Of a stretch of 64,000 nucleotides of DNA, positions 19,975 through 29,219 are shown piece after piece. The stretch is taken from assembly GCA_001592145.1 (NCBI GenBank), contig BCWJ01000017.1, positions 1 through 64,000 on the forward strand, given 5' to 3'. The position numbers and the translations under genes were made by a program. How positions within the stretch are numbered: the first letter of the stretch is position 1; each line of letters opens with the position of its first letter. The notes under the pieces are model-generated. The model saw only the letters and a list, made by a program, of their open reading frames with translations, was not told the DNA's origin and searched no databases. Origin of the DNA: Xylanimicrobium pachnodae JCM 13526 = NBRC 107786 (GTDB lineage: Bacteria; Actinomycetota; Actinomycetes; Actinomycetales; Cellulomonadaceae).

Positions 19975-20430
19975 TCAGGCGCTGACGACCGAGACGGCGA
20001 TCTTCGCCGAGACCTCGGGGTGCAGGCGCACCGACACGGTGTACTCACCGGTCGCCTTGATCGGCTGGGCGATCTCGATCTTGCGCTTGTCGACGGCCGG
20101 GGCACCGGCAGCCTTCACCGCGGCGGCGATCTCCGCGGTCGTCACGGCACCGAACAGGCGCCCGGACTCGCCGGCCTTCGCGGTCACGACGACCGGCTTG
20201 GCGGCCAGCGCGTCGGCGATCGCCTTGGCCTCGTCGAGCGTCGCGATCTCGCGGGCCTTGCGGGCCTTGCGGATCGCGCCGATCTGCGACTCGTAGCCCT
20301 TGGTCCACGGGGTCGCGAGGTTGCGCGGGATGAGGTAGTTGCGGGCGTACCCGGCCTTGACCTCGACGACGTCGCCGGGCTCACCGAGACCGGTGACCTC
20401 GTGCGTCAGGATCAGCTTGGAAACAGCCAT
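19975..20430 (-). CDS. rplI: 50S ribosomal protein L9
   Basis: 151 residues with the L9 N-terminal signature [35 protein letters not shown] (split here by its two halves: beta sheet and the [12 protein letters not shown]-binding turn), the long connecting helix and the C-terminal domain. Last gene of the rpsF-ssb-rpsR-rplI operon, 21 bases after rpsR, followed by a hairpin terminator 11 bases beyond its stop. Confidence 0.97.
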   Translation of the reverse strand: MAVSKLILTHEVTGLGEPGDVVEVKAGYARNYLIPRNLATPWTKGYESQIGAIRKARKAREIATLDEAKAIADALAAKPVVVTAKAGESGRLFGAVTTAEIAAAVKAAGAPAVDKRKIEIAQPIKATGEYTVSVRLHPEVSAKIAVSVVSA

Positions 20431-20451
20431 GGTTGTCCAGTCCTTCCTGAC

Positions 20452-20688
20452 TCAGCGGGCCGACGACGAGTACGGCAGCAGGGCCATCTCGCGGGCGTTC
20501 TTGACGGCACGGGCGATCTGGCGCTGCTCCTGCACGGAGACGCCGGTCACGCGACGGGCGCGGATCTTGCCGCGGTCGGAGATGAACTTGCGAAGGAGCG
20601 CGGTGTCCTTGTAGTCCACCGTCTCGATCTTCGCCGTCTTCAGCGGGTTCGACTTCTTCTTGGGCTTGCGCACCACAGGCTTGGCCAT
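20452..20688 (-). CDS. rpsR: 30S ribosomal protein S18
   Basis: 78 residues, a full S18: [18 protein letters not shown] at the start, then [19 protein letters not shown] and the [21 protein letters not shown] end. No Cys is present, so it is the zinc-free form. It binds the S6 partner encoded by rpsF in the same operon, on the platform of the small subunit. Confidence 0.97.
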   Translation of the reverse strand: MAKPVVRKPKKKSNPLKTAKIETVDYKDTALLRKFISDRGKIRARRVTGVSVQEQRQIARAVKNAREMALLPYSSSAR

Positions 20689-20736
20689 GGTGGTACTCCT
20701 TTCGGAGAAAGAGGTGATCTGGGGAGAAGGTTCAGG

Positions 20737-21294
20737 TCAGAAGGGGGGCTCGTCGTTGAACGAGCCGCCCGACGACGCAGGCCCGGCTGAGGCCCACGGG
20801 TCGTTCTGCTGACCGCCACCGGAGGATCCGAAGCCCCCACCCTGCTGGCCGCCGCCGTAGCCGCCACCCTGCTGGCCGTAGCCACCCTGGTTGCCGCCAC
20901 CGCCGAAGCCGCCGCCACCGCCGCCGCCACGCTGGTTGCGGGTCACCTTGGCCGAGGCGTACCTCAGCGACGGGCCGACCTCGTCCACCTGCATCTCGAC
21001 GACGGTGCGCTTCTCGCCCTGCTGCGTCTCGTACGAGCGCTGCGTCAGACGGCCCTGCACGATGACGCGCATGCCCTTCGTCAGCGACTCGGCGACGTTC
21101 TCGGCCGCCTCGCGCCACACCGAGCAGCGCAGGAACAGCGCTTCGCCGTCCTTCCACTCGTTGGCCTGGCGGTCGAACGTGCGCGGCGTCGAGGCCACGG
21201 TGAAGCTTGCGACCGCGGCACCGGAGTTGGTGAACCGCAGTTCCGGGTCTGCCGTCAGGTTTCCGACGACGGTGATGATGGTTTCACCGGCCAT
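20737..21294 (-). CDS. ssb: Single-stranded DNA-binding protein
   Basis: 185 residues. OB fold of about 115 residues ([55 protein letters not shown] split over the strands), a Gly/Gln-rich disordered linker with [12 protein letters not shown] repeats, and the canonical acidic tip DEPPF used to recruit repair and replication proteins. It sits between rpsF and rpsR, as is normal for bacteria. Confidence 0.97.
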   Translation of the reverse strand: MAGETIITVVGNLTADPELRFTNSGAAVASFTVASTPRTFDRQANEWKDGEALFLRCSVWREAAENVAESLTKGMRVIVQGRLTQRSYETQQGEKRTVVEMQVDEVGPSLRYASAKVTRNQRGGGGGGGFGGGGNQGGYGQQGGGYGGGQQGGGFGSSGGGQQNDPWASAGPASSGGSFNDEPPF

Positions 21295-21348
21295 GGCAAG
21301 CTCCTTCGTGTCTGGGCGTATGTCTGGGAGGGGTGTGCTGGATCAGTC

Positions 21349-21645
21349 TCAGCGAGCGTCCGTGCGCAGGATCTTGGTGCGCAGCACGGCCTCGTTCAGG
21401 CCGAGCTGGCGGTCCAGCTCCTTCGCGGTGTCGGACGACGCGGTGAAGTCGACGACGGCGTAGATGCCCTCGGACTTCTTGTTGATGTCGAACGCCATGC
21501 GGCGACGACCCCAGATGTCCACCTTGTCGACGGACCCGCCCTCGGTCGAGATGACCGACAGGTACTTCTCGAGCGACGGGGCAACCGTCCGCTCGTCGAC
21601 CTCCGGGTCCAGGATCACCATCAGTTCGTACTGACGCATGCTCAT
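21349..21645 (-). CDS. rpsF: 30S ribosomal protein S6
   Basis: 98 residues. The ATG at 21645 is five bases after AGGAGG; a second ATG two codons later (21639) is also possible. S6 features: [16 protein letters not shown], then [22 protein letters not shown] and the [16 protein letters not shown] end. First gene of the rpsF-ssb-rpsR-rplI operon. Confidence 0.97.
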   Translation of the reverse strand: MSMRQYELMVILDPEVDERTVAPSLEKYLSVISTEGGSVDKVDIWGRRRMAFDINKKSEGIYAVVDFTASSDTAKELDRQLGLNEAVLRTKILRTDAR

Positions 21646-21810
21646 ACCCACCTCCTCTGGTCTGTGCGGCCACGGTCCATCCGTGGCAGAAGGGGTTGTG
21701 TGCGTCGCTGTGCCCTCTCCCGCACCTGGCGCCCCGGGTGGGGAGCAGAGGCGGACGGGCACAGACAGTCGTCCAGGATACCCGACTCCAGGCCGGGCTC
21801 CGGCGGGTCC

Positions 21811-24237
21811 TCAGCCGGCGTCGTGCCCGGTGTCGTGCCCGGTGTCGTTCCCCGCGCCATGCCCGGCATCCTGCCCCGGGTCGGCGCCGTCGTCGGACCC
21901 GGCCGTGCCGTCGTCGCCAGCGCCCGGCGGTGACGGCGGGGTCGGGGACGGGGGCGGCGGCGTCGGGTCAGGGGCGGCCGCGGGCCCGGCCGAGACCTCG
22001 ATCGTGATGGTGGAGCCGGGCGGCACGCGGCCGCCACTCGGGCTCACGGACAGCACGGTGCCCTGCACCCGGGTGGACTCCACCTCCTCGACACGCACCT
22101 GGAGGCCCAGCGCACCGAGGGTGGCCTGCACCTGGCCGCGCGACTGGCCCACCAGGCCACCGGGGACCGTCACCCAGTGCTCCTGGGGGTCGCCCTGCTC
22201 GTCGTCCTGCTCGTCCAGCTCCTCGTCCGCCGGTTCTTCGACGGGCGCCTCCGGCGTCGGGCGCGTGGGGGTGTAGCGCGGGAACTCCTGCACCGCCATC
22301 CCCTCGGTGGCCACGTGCATGAAGTCGGTCCAGGCCCGGGCCGGGAACGTGGACCCGGTCATACCGCTGGCACTACCCGCCCACTGCCCGAAGGGGGCGA
22401 TGGTCTCCAGGCGCCCGTCCCGCTCCTGCTGGATGCCGACGACGGTGACGAGCTGGGGCACGTACCCGGCGAACCACGACGAGACGTTGTCGTTGCTGGT
22501 ACCGGTCTTGCCGGCAGCGGGGCGGCGCTCACCGTTCGGCCCGCGCAGCTCCCGGGCGGTGCGGCCGGACCCGTTCTCGACCGTCGCGGCGAGCGCGTGC
22601 GTGGTGGCGGCCATGACGTCCCGGTCGAACTCGTCCACCCGCTCGTGGCGCGGCCCCTCGTGGATCAGCGCTCCGTCGAGGGTGCGCACCTCGCGCACGA
22701 TGTGCGGGGTGACGCGGTCGCCACCGTTCGCGATGGTCGAGTACGCCGTCGCCAGGTCCAGCACGCTCACGTCGGTGGGTCCCAGCACGTTGGCCGGCAC
22801 CGCCGGGATGCTCACGGACCGGGGGATGCCCAGGCGATGCGCGACGTCGACGGTGCGCTGCGGGCCCACCTCGACGTTGAGCTGCGCGAACACCGTGTTG
22901 ACGGAGTCGGCCATCGCGTCCACCAACGTGATGTTGCCGAAGTTCGCTCCACCGAAGTTCCGCGGGCCGCGGTTGCCGTTCGCGGGGTCCCAGCCGGGGA
23001 TGGTCTTCTGGCTCTGCCCGTTGAACCGGTCCTCGAGCGAGAACCCGTCCTCGAGCGCGGCCACCAGGGTGAACGGCTTGAACGTCGAACCGGCCTGGGC
23101 GCTGCCCTGTGTCGCGGTGTTGAACTGCCGCTCCAGGTAGTCCATGCCGCCGAACAGGGCTCGGATCTCCCCCGTCTCGGGGTCCATCGCGGCCAGGGAC
23201 ACCGCCAGGGCGTCGTCGGCGGGGTTCTCCCCCTCGAACGCCGACGTGGCGACGTCCACTGCCGCGTCCTGGAGCGCCGGGTCGATGGTGGTGACGATGT
23301 GCAGGCCGCGGGTACGCAGCAGTTCGGGCCGGTCCCGGAACTCGTCGGTGTCGCTGAGCTCGCGGATCACCTCGTTGACCAGGAACCCGGCCTGCCCGCC
23401 CAGGGTGTTGGTCGCCGTCGGGCGCGGCAGGAACTCGGGGAACTCGGCCTCGGCGCGCTGCTGCGCCGAGATGAGCCCCTCGGAGTACATGCGGTTGATG
23501 TTGCGCTGCCACCGGAAGCGGGCCTGGTCCTCGTTGACGCCCGGCTCCCAGTTGTTCGGGGAGGGCAGGATGCCGGCCAGCAGCGCGGCCTGCGAGAGCG
23601 TCAGGTCGGCGGCCGGCGTGCCGAAGTACGCCTGGGCGGCCGCCTCGACCCCGAACACGCCGCGGCCCCAGTAGATGGTGTTGAGGTACGCCTCGAGAAT
23701 GTCCTCCTTGGGCGTGGTGCGCGTGACCTGGAGGGCCATGATCGCCTCGCGCGCCTTGTCCACCATGCCCGACGTCGCATCCGTGCGGGTGCGCTCGATG
23801 TACTGCATGGTGATGGTCGAGCCGCCCTGGGTGGGGTTGCCGCGCAGGTTGTTCCACGCCGAACGCAGGATGCCGCGCACGTGGATGCCGGAGTTGGTCC
23901 AGAAGGTCGCGTCCTCGGAGGCGACGACGGCGTCGCCCACGTAGCTCGGCAGGTCGTCCAGGCGCACCATCTGGCGGCGGGCGCCCAGCCGGCCGATCTC
24001 CGTCTCGCCGTCGGCAAAGAACACCGTCGTCGTCTGGTGGGTGATGTCGCCCAGGTTCTGCGGCACCGACGTCGTCAGCCACGCCGAGGCGAACGCCCCC
24101 GTGCCGAGCGCGACGAAGCCCAGGAACGCGCCGACGACGAAGCGCCACGACGGCACCCAGCGGTGGATCGGGCCCTTGCCGCGGCGCGGGTAGTTCCACA
24201 GGCGGTCGCGCAGGCGGGGCTTGCCAGAGGTGGCCAC
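21811..24237 (-). CDS. Class A penicillin-binding protein (transglycosylase-transpeptidase) with PASTA domain
   Basis: 808 residues. Cytoplasmic basic segment ending RRWVPSWR-like (IHRWVPSWRF), one membrane helix, a GT51 glycosyltransferase domain with the catalytic Glu in ASEDATFW and the GGSTITMQYIER and LEAYLNTIYWGRGVFG motifs, then a transpeptidase with Ser in GSTFK, SVN and KTGTS. One PASTA domain follows (WVTVPGGLVGQSRGQVQATL), then an acidic Pro/Asp/His-rich tail. The enzyme would polymerise and cross-link peptidoglycan outside the membrane. It is a tandem paralogue of the next gene, with which it shares the YPRRGKGPI(H/R)RWVPSWR start. Confidence 0.93.
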   Translation of the reverse strand: MATSGKPRLRDRLWNYPRRGKGPIHRWVPSWRFVVGAFLGFVALGTGAFASAWLTTSVPQNLGDITHQTTTVFFADGETEIGRLGARRQMVRLDDLPSYVGDAVVASEDATFWTNSGIHVRGILRSAWNNLRGNPTQGGSTITMQYIERTRTDATSGMVDKAREAIMALQVTRTTPKEDILEAYLNTIYWGRGVFGVEAAAQAYFGTPAADLTLSQAALLAGILPSPNNWEPGVNEDQARFRWQRNINRMYSEGLISAQQRAEAEFPEFLPRPTATNTLGGQAGFLVNEVIRELSDTDEFRDRPELLRTRGLHIVTTIDPALQDAAVDVATSAFEGENPADDALAVSLAAMDPETGEIRALFGGMDYLERQFNTATQGSAQAGSTFKPFTLVAALEDGFSLEDRFNGQSQKTIPGWDPANGNRGPRNFGGANFGNITLVDAMADSVNTVFAQLNVEVGPQRTVDVAHRLGIPRSVSIPAVPANVLGPTDVSVLDLATAYSTIANGGDRVTPHIVREVRTLDGALIHEGPRHERVDEFDRDVMAATTHALAATVENGSGRTARELRGPNGERRPAAGKTGTSNDNVSSWFAGYVPQLVTVVGIQQERDGRLETIAPFGQWAGSASGMTGSTFPARAWTDFMHVATEGMAVQEFPRYTPTRPTPEAPVEEPADEELDEQDDEQGDPQEHWVTVPGGLVGQSRGQVQATLGALGLQVRVEEVESTRVQGTVLSVSPSGGRVPPGSTITIEVSAGPAAAPDPTPPPPSPTPPSPPGAGDDGTAGSDDGADPGQDAGHGAGNDTGHDTGHDAG

Positions 24238-24425
24238 GTCTTGTTCCTCCCGGTCGGCCGACCAGGAGCGCCCCGACCGGCACGGGGCCCTGAGGTCAGG
24301 GCTCCGCTCGACCTAGCACGCTAGGAGACGTGCCCTGGCCCACCGGCGCGACGGCGCGGTTCACACGCGCCCGTGGCGGCCTTCCCGCGATGCCCCGGGA
24401 GGTTTCACCGCGCCTTCACGCGTTC

Positions 24426-26933
24426 TCAGCCCTGGGCGCCGGGCAGCGCCGTCGGGAGGCCCAGCGGGCCCGTGTCGGATGACGGCGTGGGCGACGGTGT
24501 CGGGGTCGCGTCCTCCGAACCGCCGTCATCACCGCCGTCCCCGTTCCCGTTCCCGTTGCCGTTCCCGTTGCCGTTGCCGTTGCCGTTGTTGCCCGTCGAC
24601 ACGCTGAGGGTGATCTGGGAGTCGCGTGGCACCTGCTGGCCTGCGAGCGCCACCTCGACGACCGTCGACTTGGGCTCGTCGGAGGCCACGGCGACGGTGT
24701 TCACTCGCAGGCCGAGCTTCTCGAGCGCCTTCTTGGCGTCGTTGACCTGGCGGCCCACCAGATCGGCGGGCACGGTGACCCAGTCCGCCCTCGGGTCGGC
24801 GGTCGGCTCCTCCTCGGGCGTGGGCTCCTCGGTCGGGGACGGCGAGGGCGACGGCGTCGGCGATGCCGTCGAGCGCGGCATCGTGTACGCCGGGAAGTCC
24901 TTGACCTCGACGCCGTCGAGCGCCGTCTTCATGAAGTCGGTCCAGGCCCGCACCGGGAACGTGCTGCCCGTGATCGTCCCGTTGTGCCACTGCCCGAACG
25001 GCGTGATCTGCGCGGCGTTCCCGGCCTCGTCCTCCTGCATGAGGCCGACGACGGTGGCCACCTGTGGCACGAACCCGGCGAACCACGCCGACATGTTGTC
25101 GTTCGACGTGCCGGTCTTGCCGGCCACCGGGCGGTCCAGCTCGAGCGCCGTCTTGCCGGACCCCTCGGTGATGACGTGCGTCATCGCGTAGGTGACGGCC
25201 GCGATGTTCTCGGAGGCGAACGAGGTGCGCTGGGGTGTCGTGTCCGCCTCGTAGAGCAGGTTGCCCTTGAGGTCGGTCACCTTGGCCACCAGGTGCGGCG
25301 TCACCCGGTACCCACCGTTGGCGAGCGTGGCGTAGGCCGTCGCCAGGTCCACCGGCCGCACGGTCGCGGTGCCCAGCACGTTGCCCGGGTTGTCCTCGAT
25401 GTAGCCCGGCGTCTTCTTCTCCTTGTCGGTGGGGCTGGTCGGGTCCTTGACCGGGTCCGGGATGCCGAGCTCGTGCGCGACCTCGACGGTCCGCCCCGGG
25501 CCGATCTCGATGTTGAGGTTCGCGTACGCCGTGTTGACCGAGTTGGCGGTGGCCGAGACCAGGTTGATCATGCCGGGGTTGTACCCGTCGAAGTTCCGCA
25601 GCGGGTGCTCGGTGGTCCAGGAGGTCCCGGGGAACGCCTGGTTGTTGCTGCCGTCGACGCGTTCGCTGAGCTGATGGCCGTCCTCGAGCGCCGCGAGCAG
25701 CGTGAACGGCTTGAACGTCGAGCCGCCCTGGGCGCCGCCGCGCATCGCGAAGTTGAACTGCCCGCCCGGCGGTGCCTGCGCCACGTAGTCCGCTCCCCCG
25801 TAGACCGCACGCAACCCGCCGGTGGCGGTGTCGATCGACACGAGGCCGACGCGCAGCCGTGGGTCGGCGGGGTAGTCGCCCTGGTACGCCGTGGCCGCGA
25901 CGGCGACGGCCTGGTCCTGGAGCCGCTTGTCGATCGTGGTGTAGACGCTCAGCCCGGCCGTGCTCAGCCGGCCGTCGGCGAACTGCTCCTGGTCGCCGAT
26001 CTCGTTCTGCACCATGTCCACGAGGTAGCCGACCTGACCGCCCAGCTTGTTCGACGGCGCCGGACGGGGCAGGAACTCCGGGAACGTGGCCTCTTCGCGC
26101 TCCGCCTTCGTGATGAGGCCCTGGTCGAGCATGCGGTCCAGCACGCGCGCCCAGCGGCTCTTGGCCATCTCCGGGTTCTTGTCGGGGTCCCAGTTGCTGG
26201 GCGACGGGATGATGCCCGCCAGCATGGCCGACTCGGAGAGCGTCAGCTCCTGGGCCGGCTTGCCGAAGTACGCCTGCGAGGCGGCGCCGATGCCGTTGAC
26301 GTTGCGGCCCCAGAAGATGGTGTTGAGGTAGCCCTCGAGCACCTCGTCCTTGGTGTACGTGCGGTTGACCTTGAGCGCGATGATCATCTCGCGGATCTTG
26401 CCCAGGTAGCTCTTCTCGGTGCCCGTCATGGCCCGCTCCACGTACTGCTGCGTGATCGTGGAGGCACCCTGGGTGGGGCCGGACGTCGTCAGGTTGGACC
26501 ACATGGCGCGCACCAGGCCACGGGGGTTGATGCCCATGTTGGTGCGGAACGACGAGTCCTCGGACGCGATGACGGCGTCACCCACGTAGTCGGGCAGGTC
26601 GGGCAGGTCGACCAGGACGCGCGTCTCGTTCTGGAGCGTGGTGATCGGCGTCACGCCGTCCGCGTAGTAGATCGTCGTGACCTGGTCGTTGACCGACTCA
26701 AGGTTCCCCGGCACCACGGTGGTCGCGTAGGCGGCGACGGCCACTCCCGCGCCCAGGGCGAAGACGCCCAGGAACGCGCCGACGACGATGCGCCACGACG
26801 GGACCCAGCGGCGGATCGGACCCTTGCCACGCCGCGGGTAGTTGAAGAACCGGCGCCAGCCGGTCCGCTTCGCCGGCCGGCGCGCGCCCGTAGGCCGTGC
26901 ACCCGCGGGCCGTGAACTCCCTGTCGTGGCCAC
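24426..26933 (-). CDS. Class A penicillin-binding protein with PASTA domain (paralogue)
   Basis: 835 residues from the GTG at 26933 (GGAGG about ten bases before); an ATG at 26999 is in frame but lacks a site. Same architecture as its neighbour: basic cytoplasmic segment, one membrane helix, GT51 with ASEDSSFR, GASTITQQYVERA and LEGYLNTIFWGRN, transpeptidase with GSTFK, SVN and KTGTS, and one PASTA repeat (WVTVPADLVGRQVNDAKKAL). The C-terminus has a run of Asn-Gly dipeptides coded by a 6-base repeat (about 24540-24590) and a Thr/Pro/Ser-rich tail. The pair probably arose by tandem duplication and then diverged. Confidence 0.93.
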   Translation of the reverse strand: MATTGSSRPAGARPTGARRPAKRTGWRRFFNYPRRGKGPIRRWVPSWRIVVGAFLGVFALGAGVAVAAYATTVVPGNLESVNDQVTTIYYADGVTPITTLQNETRVLVDLPDLPDYVGDAVIASEDSSFRTNMGINPRGLVRAMWSNLTTSGPTQGASTITQQYVERAMTGTEKSYLGKIREMIIALKVNRTYTKDEVLEGYLNTIFWGRNVNGIGAASQAYFGKPAQELTLSESAMLAGIIPSPSNWDPDKNPEMAKSRWARVLDRMLDQGLITKAEREEATFPEFLPRPAPSNKLGGQVGYLVDMVQNEIGDQEQFADGRLSTAGLSVYTTIDKRLQDQAVAVAATAYQGDYPADPRLRVGLVSIDTATGGLRAVYGGADYVAQAPPGGQFNFAMRGGAQGGSTFKPFTLLAALEDGHQLSERVDGSNNQAFPGTSWTTEHPLRNFDGYNPGMINLVSATANSVNTAYANLNIEIGPGRTVEVAHELGIPDPVKDPTSPTDKEKKTPGYIEDNPGNVLGTATVRPVDLATAYATLANGGYRVTPHLVAKVTDLKGNLLYEADTTPQRTSFASENIAAVTYAMTHVITEGSGKTALELDRPVAGKTGTSNDNMSAWFAGFVPQVATVVGLMQEDEAGNAAQITPFGQWHNGTITGSTFPVRAWTDFMKTALDGVEVKDFPAYTMPRSTASPTPSPSPSPTEEPTPEEEPTADPRADWVTVPADLVGRQVNDAKKALEKLGLRVNTVAVASDEPKSTVVEVALAGQQVPRDSQITLSVSTGNNGNGNGNGNGNGNGNGDGGDDGGSEDATPTPSPTPSSDTGPLGLPTALPGAQG

Positions 26934-27268
26934 CTGCTGACTACCTCCCGCGTCGACGTCTGTGCGCACTGGGGCAGAACAGTAGGCGATCGCGTTCAAA
27001 ATGCGTCAGAGTGCGGCACTGCTCACGGCCATCCACCCTCACTCTCCCCTGCGGGACCCGACGCACTACCCCGAACCTTCACATCCGGGAACGGCAGGCG
27101 CACCACCGCGGTGACGCGCCGGTTCGTTGCGTCGGGCCGAATCCGGGGCGTACCCTCACGCTCGCCGCGCTACGTCGCTATGATGTATCTCCAGGATGTA
27201 TCGAGTCGATAGGTCTGATCCACTCTTCATGCGGCCCCGGCCGCCCCAGTCGGTTGCGAGGTGACCAG
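26934..27268. promoter_or_regulatory. Divergent region before padR-ino1 with repeat elements
   Basis: This 335-base gap separates a PBP gene from padR. No gene is seen in most of it. Close to padR there are two direct copies of GATGTATC (27182-27189 and 27195-27202, 13 bases apart) and a perfect inverted repeat TATCGA-G-TCGATA (27199-27211) overlapping the second. They lie about 60-85 bases before the padR start, so they are the likely operator of PadR and of the padR-ino1 transcript. Inference from position and symmetry. Confidence 0.55.
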
Positions 27269-27862
27269 GTGCGCAGTCGTTCGACGGTGCTGGAGACGGC
27301 CGTGCTCGGCCTGCTCAGCTCGTCACCGCTGCACGGCTATGAGCTGCGCAAGCGGCTCTCGCTGCTCCTGGGACCGTTCCGCGCCTTCAGCTACGGCACG
27401 CTCTACCCCGCCTTGCGTTCCTTGCAGGCGCGTGGCCTCATCGCGACGACAGAGCCTGCCGCGTCGGGTGCCACACCCTCGTTGGCCGGTCGTCGTGGCC
27501 GCATCGTGTATGAGCTGACGGCGGACGGCAAGGAACACCTGCAGAAACTGTTGTCCTCCAGCGGCCCCGCCGCGTGGGAGGACGAGAACTTCGACGTTCG
27601 CTTCGCGCTCTTCGCGCAGACCGACGCCGACACCCGCCTGCGGATCCTCGAGGGCCGGCGCAGCCGGCTCACCGAGCGTCTGGAGGCGGTCCGGGAGTCC
27701 GCAGCTCACACCCGTGAGCGGCTCGACGAGTACACGCTCGAGTTGCAGCGCCATGGCCTCGAGCAGGTCGAGCGCGAGGTGCACTGGCTGGATGCCCTCA
27801 TCACCCAGGAAAGGGACCGCGTCGTGCGGGACCCGCGAACACATCAGAAGGAGCGAGGATGA
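27269..27862 (+). CDS. PadR-family transcriptional regulator
   Basis: 197 residues from the GTG at 27269, with GAGG seven bases upstream. The N-terminal wHTH is typical Pad[44 protein letters not shown], then a [11 protein letters not shown] wing end. The C-terminal part is the PadR helical dimer domain (Vir_act_alpha_C-like). Its stop overlaps the start of ino1 by 4 bases (ATGA), so regulator and enzyme are translationally coupled; the same pair is conserved in mycobacteria. Confidence 0.9.
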   Translation: MRSRSTVLETAVLGLLSSSPLHGYELRKRLSLLLGPFRAFSYGTLYPALRSLQARGLIATTEPAASGATPSLAGRRGRIVYELTADGKEHLQKLLSSSGPAAWEDENFDVRFALFAQTDADTRLRILEGRRSRLTERLEAVRESAAHTRERLDEYTLELQRHGLEQVEREVHWLDALITQERDRVVRDPRTHQKERG

Positions 27863-28953
27863 CTTCCATCCGTGTCGCCATCGTTGGCGTCGGTAACTGC
27901 GCATCGTCACTGGTCCAGGGCGTGCACTACTACCGTGACGCCGACCCGGCGGGCAAGGTCCCGGGTCTCATGCACGTGCAGTTCGGTGACTACCACGTGT
28001 CCGACCTCGAGTTCGTGGCGGCGTTCGACGTCGACGCGAAGAAGGTCGGCTTCGACCTGGCCGAGGCGATCTACGCCTCGGAGAACAACACCATCAAGAT
28101 CGCGGACGTCCCGCCGCTGGGCGTGACCGTCCAGCGCGGCCCGACGAACGACGGCCTGGGCCAGTACTACTCGCAGACCATCGAGGAGTCGGACGCCGAG
28201 CCGGTCGACGTCGTCCAGGCGCTCAAGGACGCCAAGGTCGACGTGCTCGTCTCCTACCTGCCGGTGGGCTCCGAGGTGGCCGACAAGTTCTACGCGCAGT
28301 GCGCCATCGACGCGGGCGTCGCGTTCGTCAACGCCCTGCCCGTGTTCATCGCGTCCGACCCCGAGTGGGCCGCGAAGTTCGAGGCCGCCGGCGTCCCGAT
28401 CGTGGGCGACGACATCAAGTCGCAGGTCGGCGCCACCATCACGCACCGCGTGCTGGCCCGCCTCTTCGAGGACCGCGGCGTCATCCTCGACCGGACGTAC
28501 CAGCTCAACGTCGGCGGCAACATGGACTTCAAGAACATGCTGCAGCGCGACCGGTTGGAGTCCAAGAAGGTCTCGAAGACGCAGGCCGTCACCTCGAACC
28601 TGCACGACGGCCCGCTGGCCGGCAAGAAGGACGACCGCAACGTCCACATCGGCCCGTCGGACTACGTCGCCTGGCTCGACGACCGCAAGTGGGCGTACGT
28701 GCGCCTCGAGGGCCGCGCGTTCGGCGAGGTGCCCCTGAACCTGGAGTACAAGCTCGAGGTGTGGGACTCCCCCAACTCGGCCGGCATCATCATCGACGCC
28801 GTCCGTGCCGCGAAGATCGCCAAGGACCGCGGCGTCGGCGGCCCGATCCTGTCGGCGTCGACGTACTTCATGAAGTCCCCGCCGGTCCAGATGGAGGACA
28901 CCGAGGGCCGTGCCCGCCTGGAGGCCTTCATCGCCGGGGACATCGAGCGCTGA
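27859..28953 (+). CDS. ino1: myo-Inositol-1-phosphate synthase
   Basis: 364 residues, a full actinobacterial inositol-3-phosphate synthase: Rossmann motif [10 protein letters not shown], then [10 protein letters not shown], the active-site region [15 protein letters not shown] and [11 protein letters not shown]. It converts glucose 6-phosphate to myo-inositol 1-phosphate with NAD, feeding mycothiol and phosphatidylinositol synthesis. It is coupled to padR and is followed by an 83-base tandem repeat and a strong terminator. Confidence 0.97.
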   Translation: MTSIRVAIVGVGNCASSLVQGVHYYRDADPAGKVPGLMHVQFGDYHVSDLEFVAAFDVDAKKVGFDLAEAIYASENNTIKIADVPPLGVTVQRGPTNDGLGQYYSQTIEESDAEPVDVVQALKDAKVDVLVSYLPVGSEVADKFYAQCAIDAGVAFVNALPVFIASDPEWAAKFEAAGVPIVGDDIKSQVGATITHRVLARLFEDRGVILDRTYQLNVGGNMDFKNMLQRDRLESKKVSKTQAVTSNLHDGPLAGKKDDRNVHIGPSDYVAWLDDRKWAYVRLEGRAFGEVPLNLEYKLEVWDSPNSAGIIIDAVRAAKIAKDRGVGGPILSASTYFMKSPPVQMEDTEGRARLEAFIAGDIER

Positions 28954-28961
28954 CCCGGAGC

Positions 28962-29127
28962 GCAGCGAAGTGTGAGGGCCGAGGTACGAGGCACTCGCAC
29001 GTCGCGGAGCGCAGGGTCAGCGCGCAGAGAAACAGGCGCTGACCGCAGCGAAGTGTGAGGGCCGAGGAACGAGGCACTCGCACGTCGCGGAGCGCAGGGT
29101 CAGCGCGCAGAGAAACAGGCGCTGACC
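28962..29127. repeat. 83-bp tandem duplication with internal inverted ends
   Basis: Two head-to-tail copies (28962-29044, 29045-29127) differ at one base (28985 T versus 29068 A). Each unit ends in GGTCAGCGC...GCGCTGACC, so it can fold on itself, and carries AAGTGTGAGGGCCGAGG and GAGGCACTCGCACGTCGCGG. The array lies between the ino1 stop and its terminator. It resembles a mobile or REP-like intergenic element more than coding sequence. Confidence 0.85.
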
Positions 29128-29148
29128 CGACCCGGCGCACTGACCAGG

Positions 29149-29188
29149 ACGGAGAGCGGACTACCGAGCGAGGTAGTCCGCTCTCCGT
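29149..29188 (+). terminator. Strong rho-independent-type terminator after padR-ino1
   Basis: A perfect 17-bp stem (ACGGAGAGCGGACTACC with its complement) and a 6-base loop GAGCGA, followed by CTTCTCC. It sits 195 bases beyond the ino1 stop, after the tandem repeat, and 31 bases before the next gene. Confidence 0.8.
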
Positions 29189-29219
29189 CTTCTCCACACC
29201 CCTGTGAAAGGCTGAACGC

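Noticed and set aside
22177..24324. Long plus-strand open frame opposite the first PBP
   Set aside because: No recognisable motif; it is the antisense shadow of a gene with all PBP motifs.
24312..24326. CCTAG-CACG-CTAGG inverted repeat before the first PBP
   Set aside because: Short and GC-balanced; it may be a promoter element, but no -35 partner is seen.
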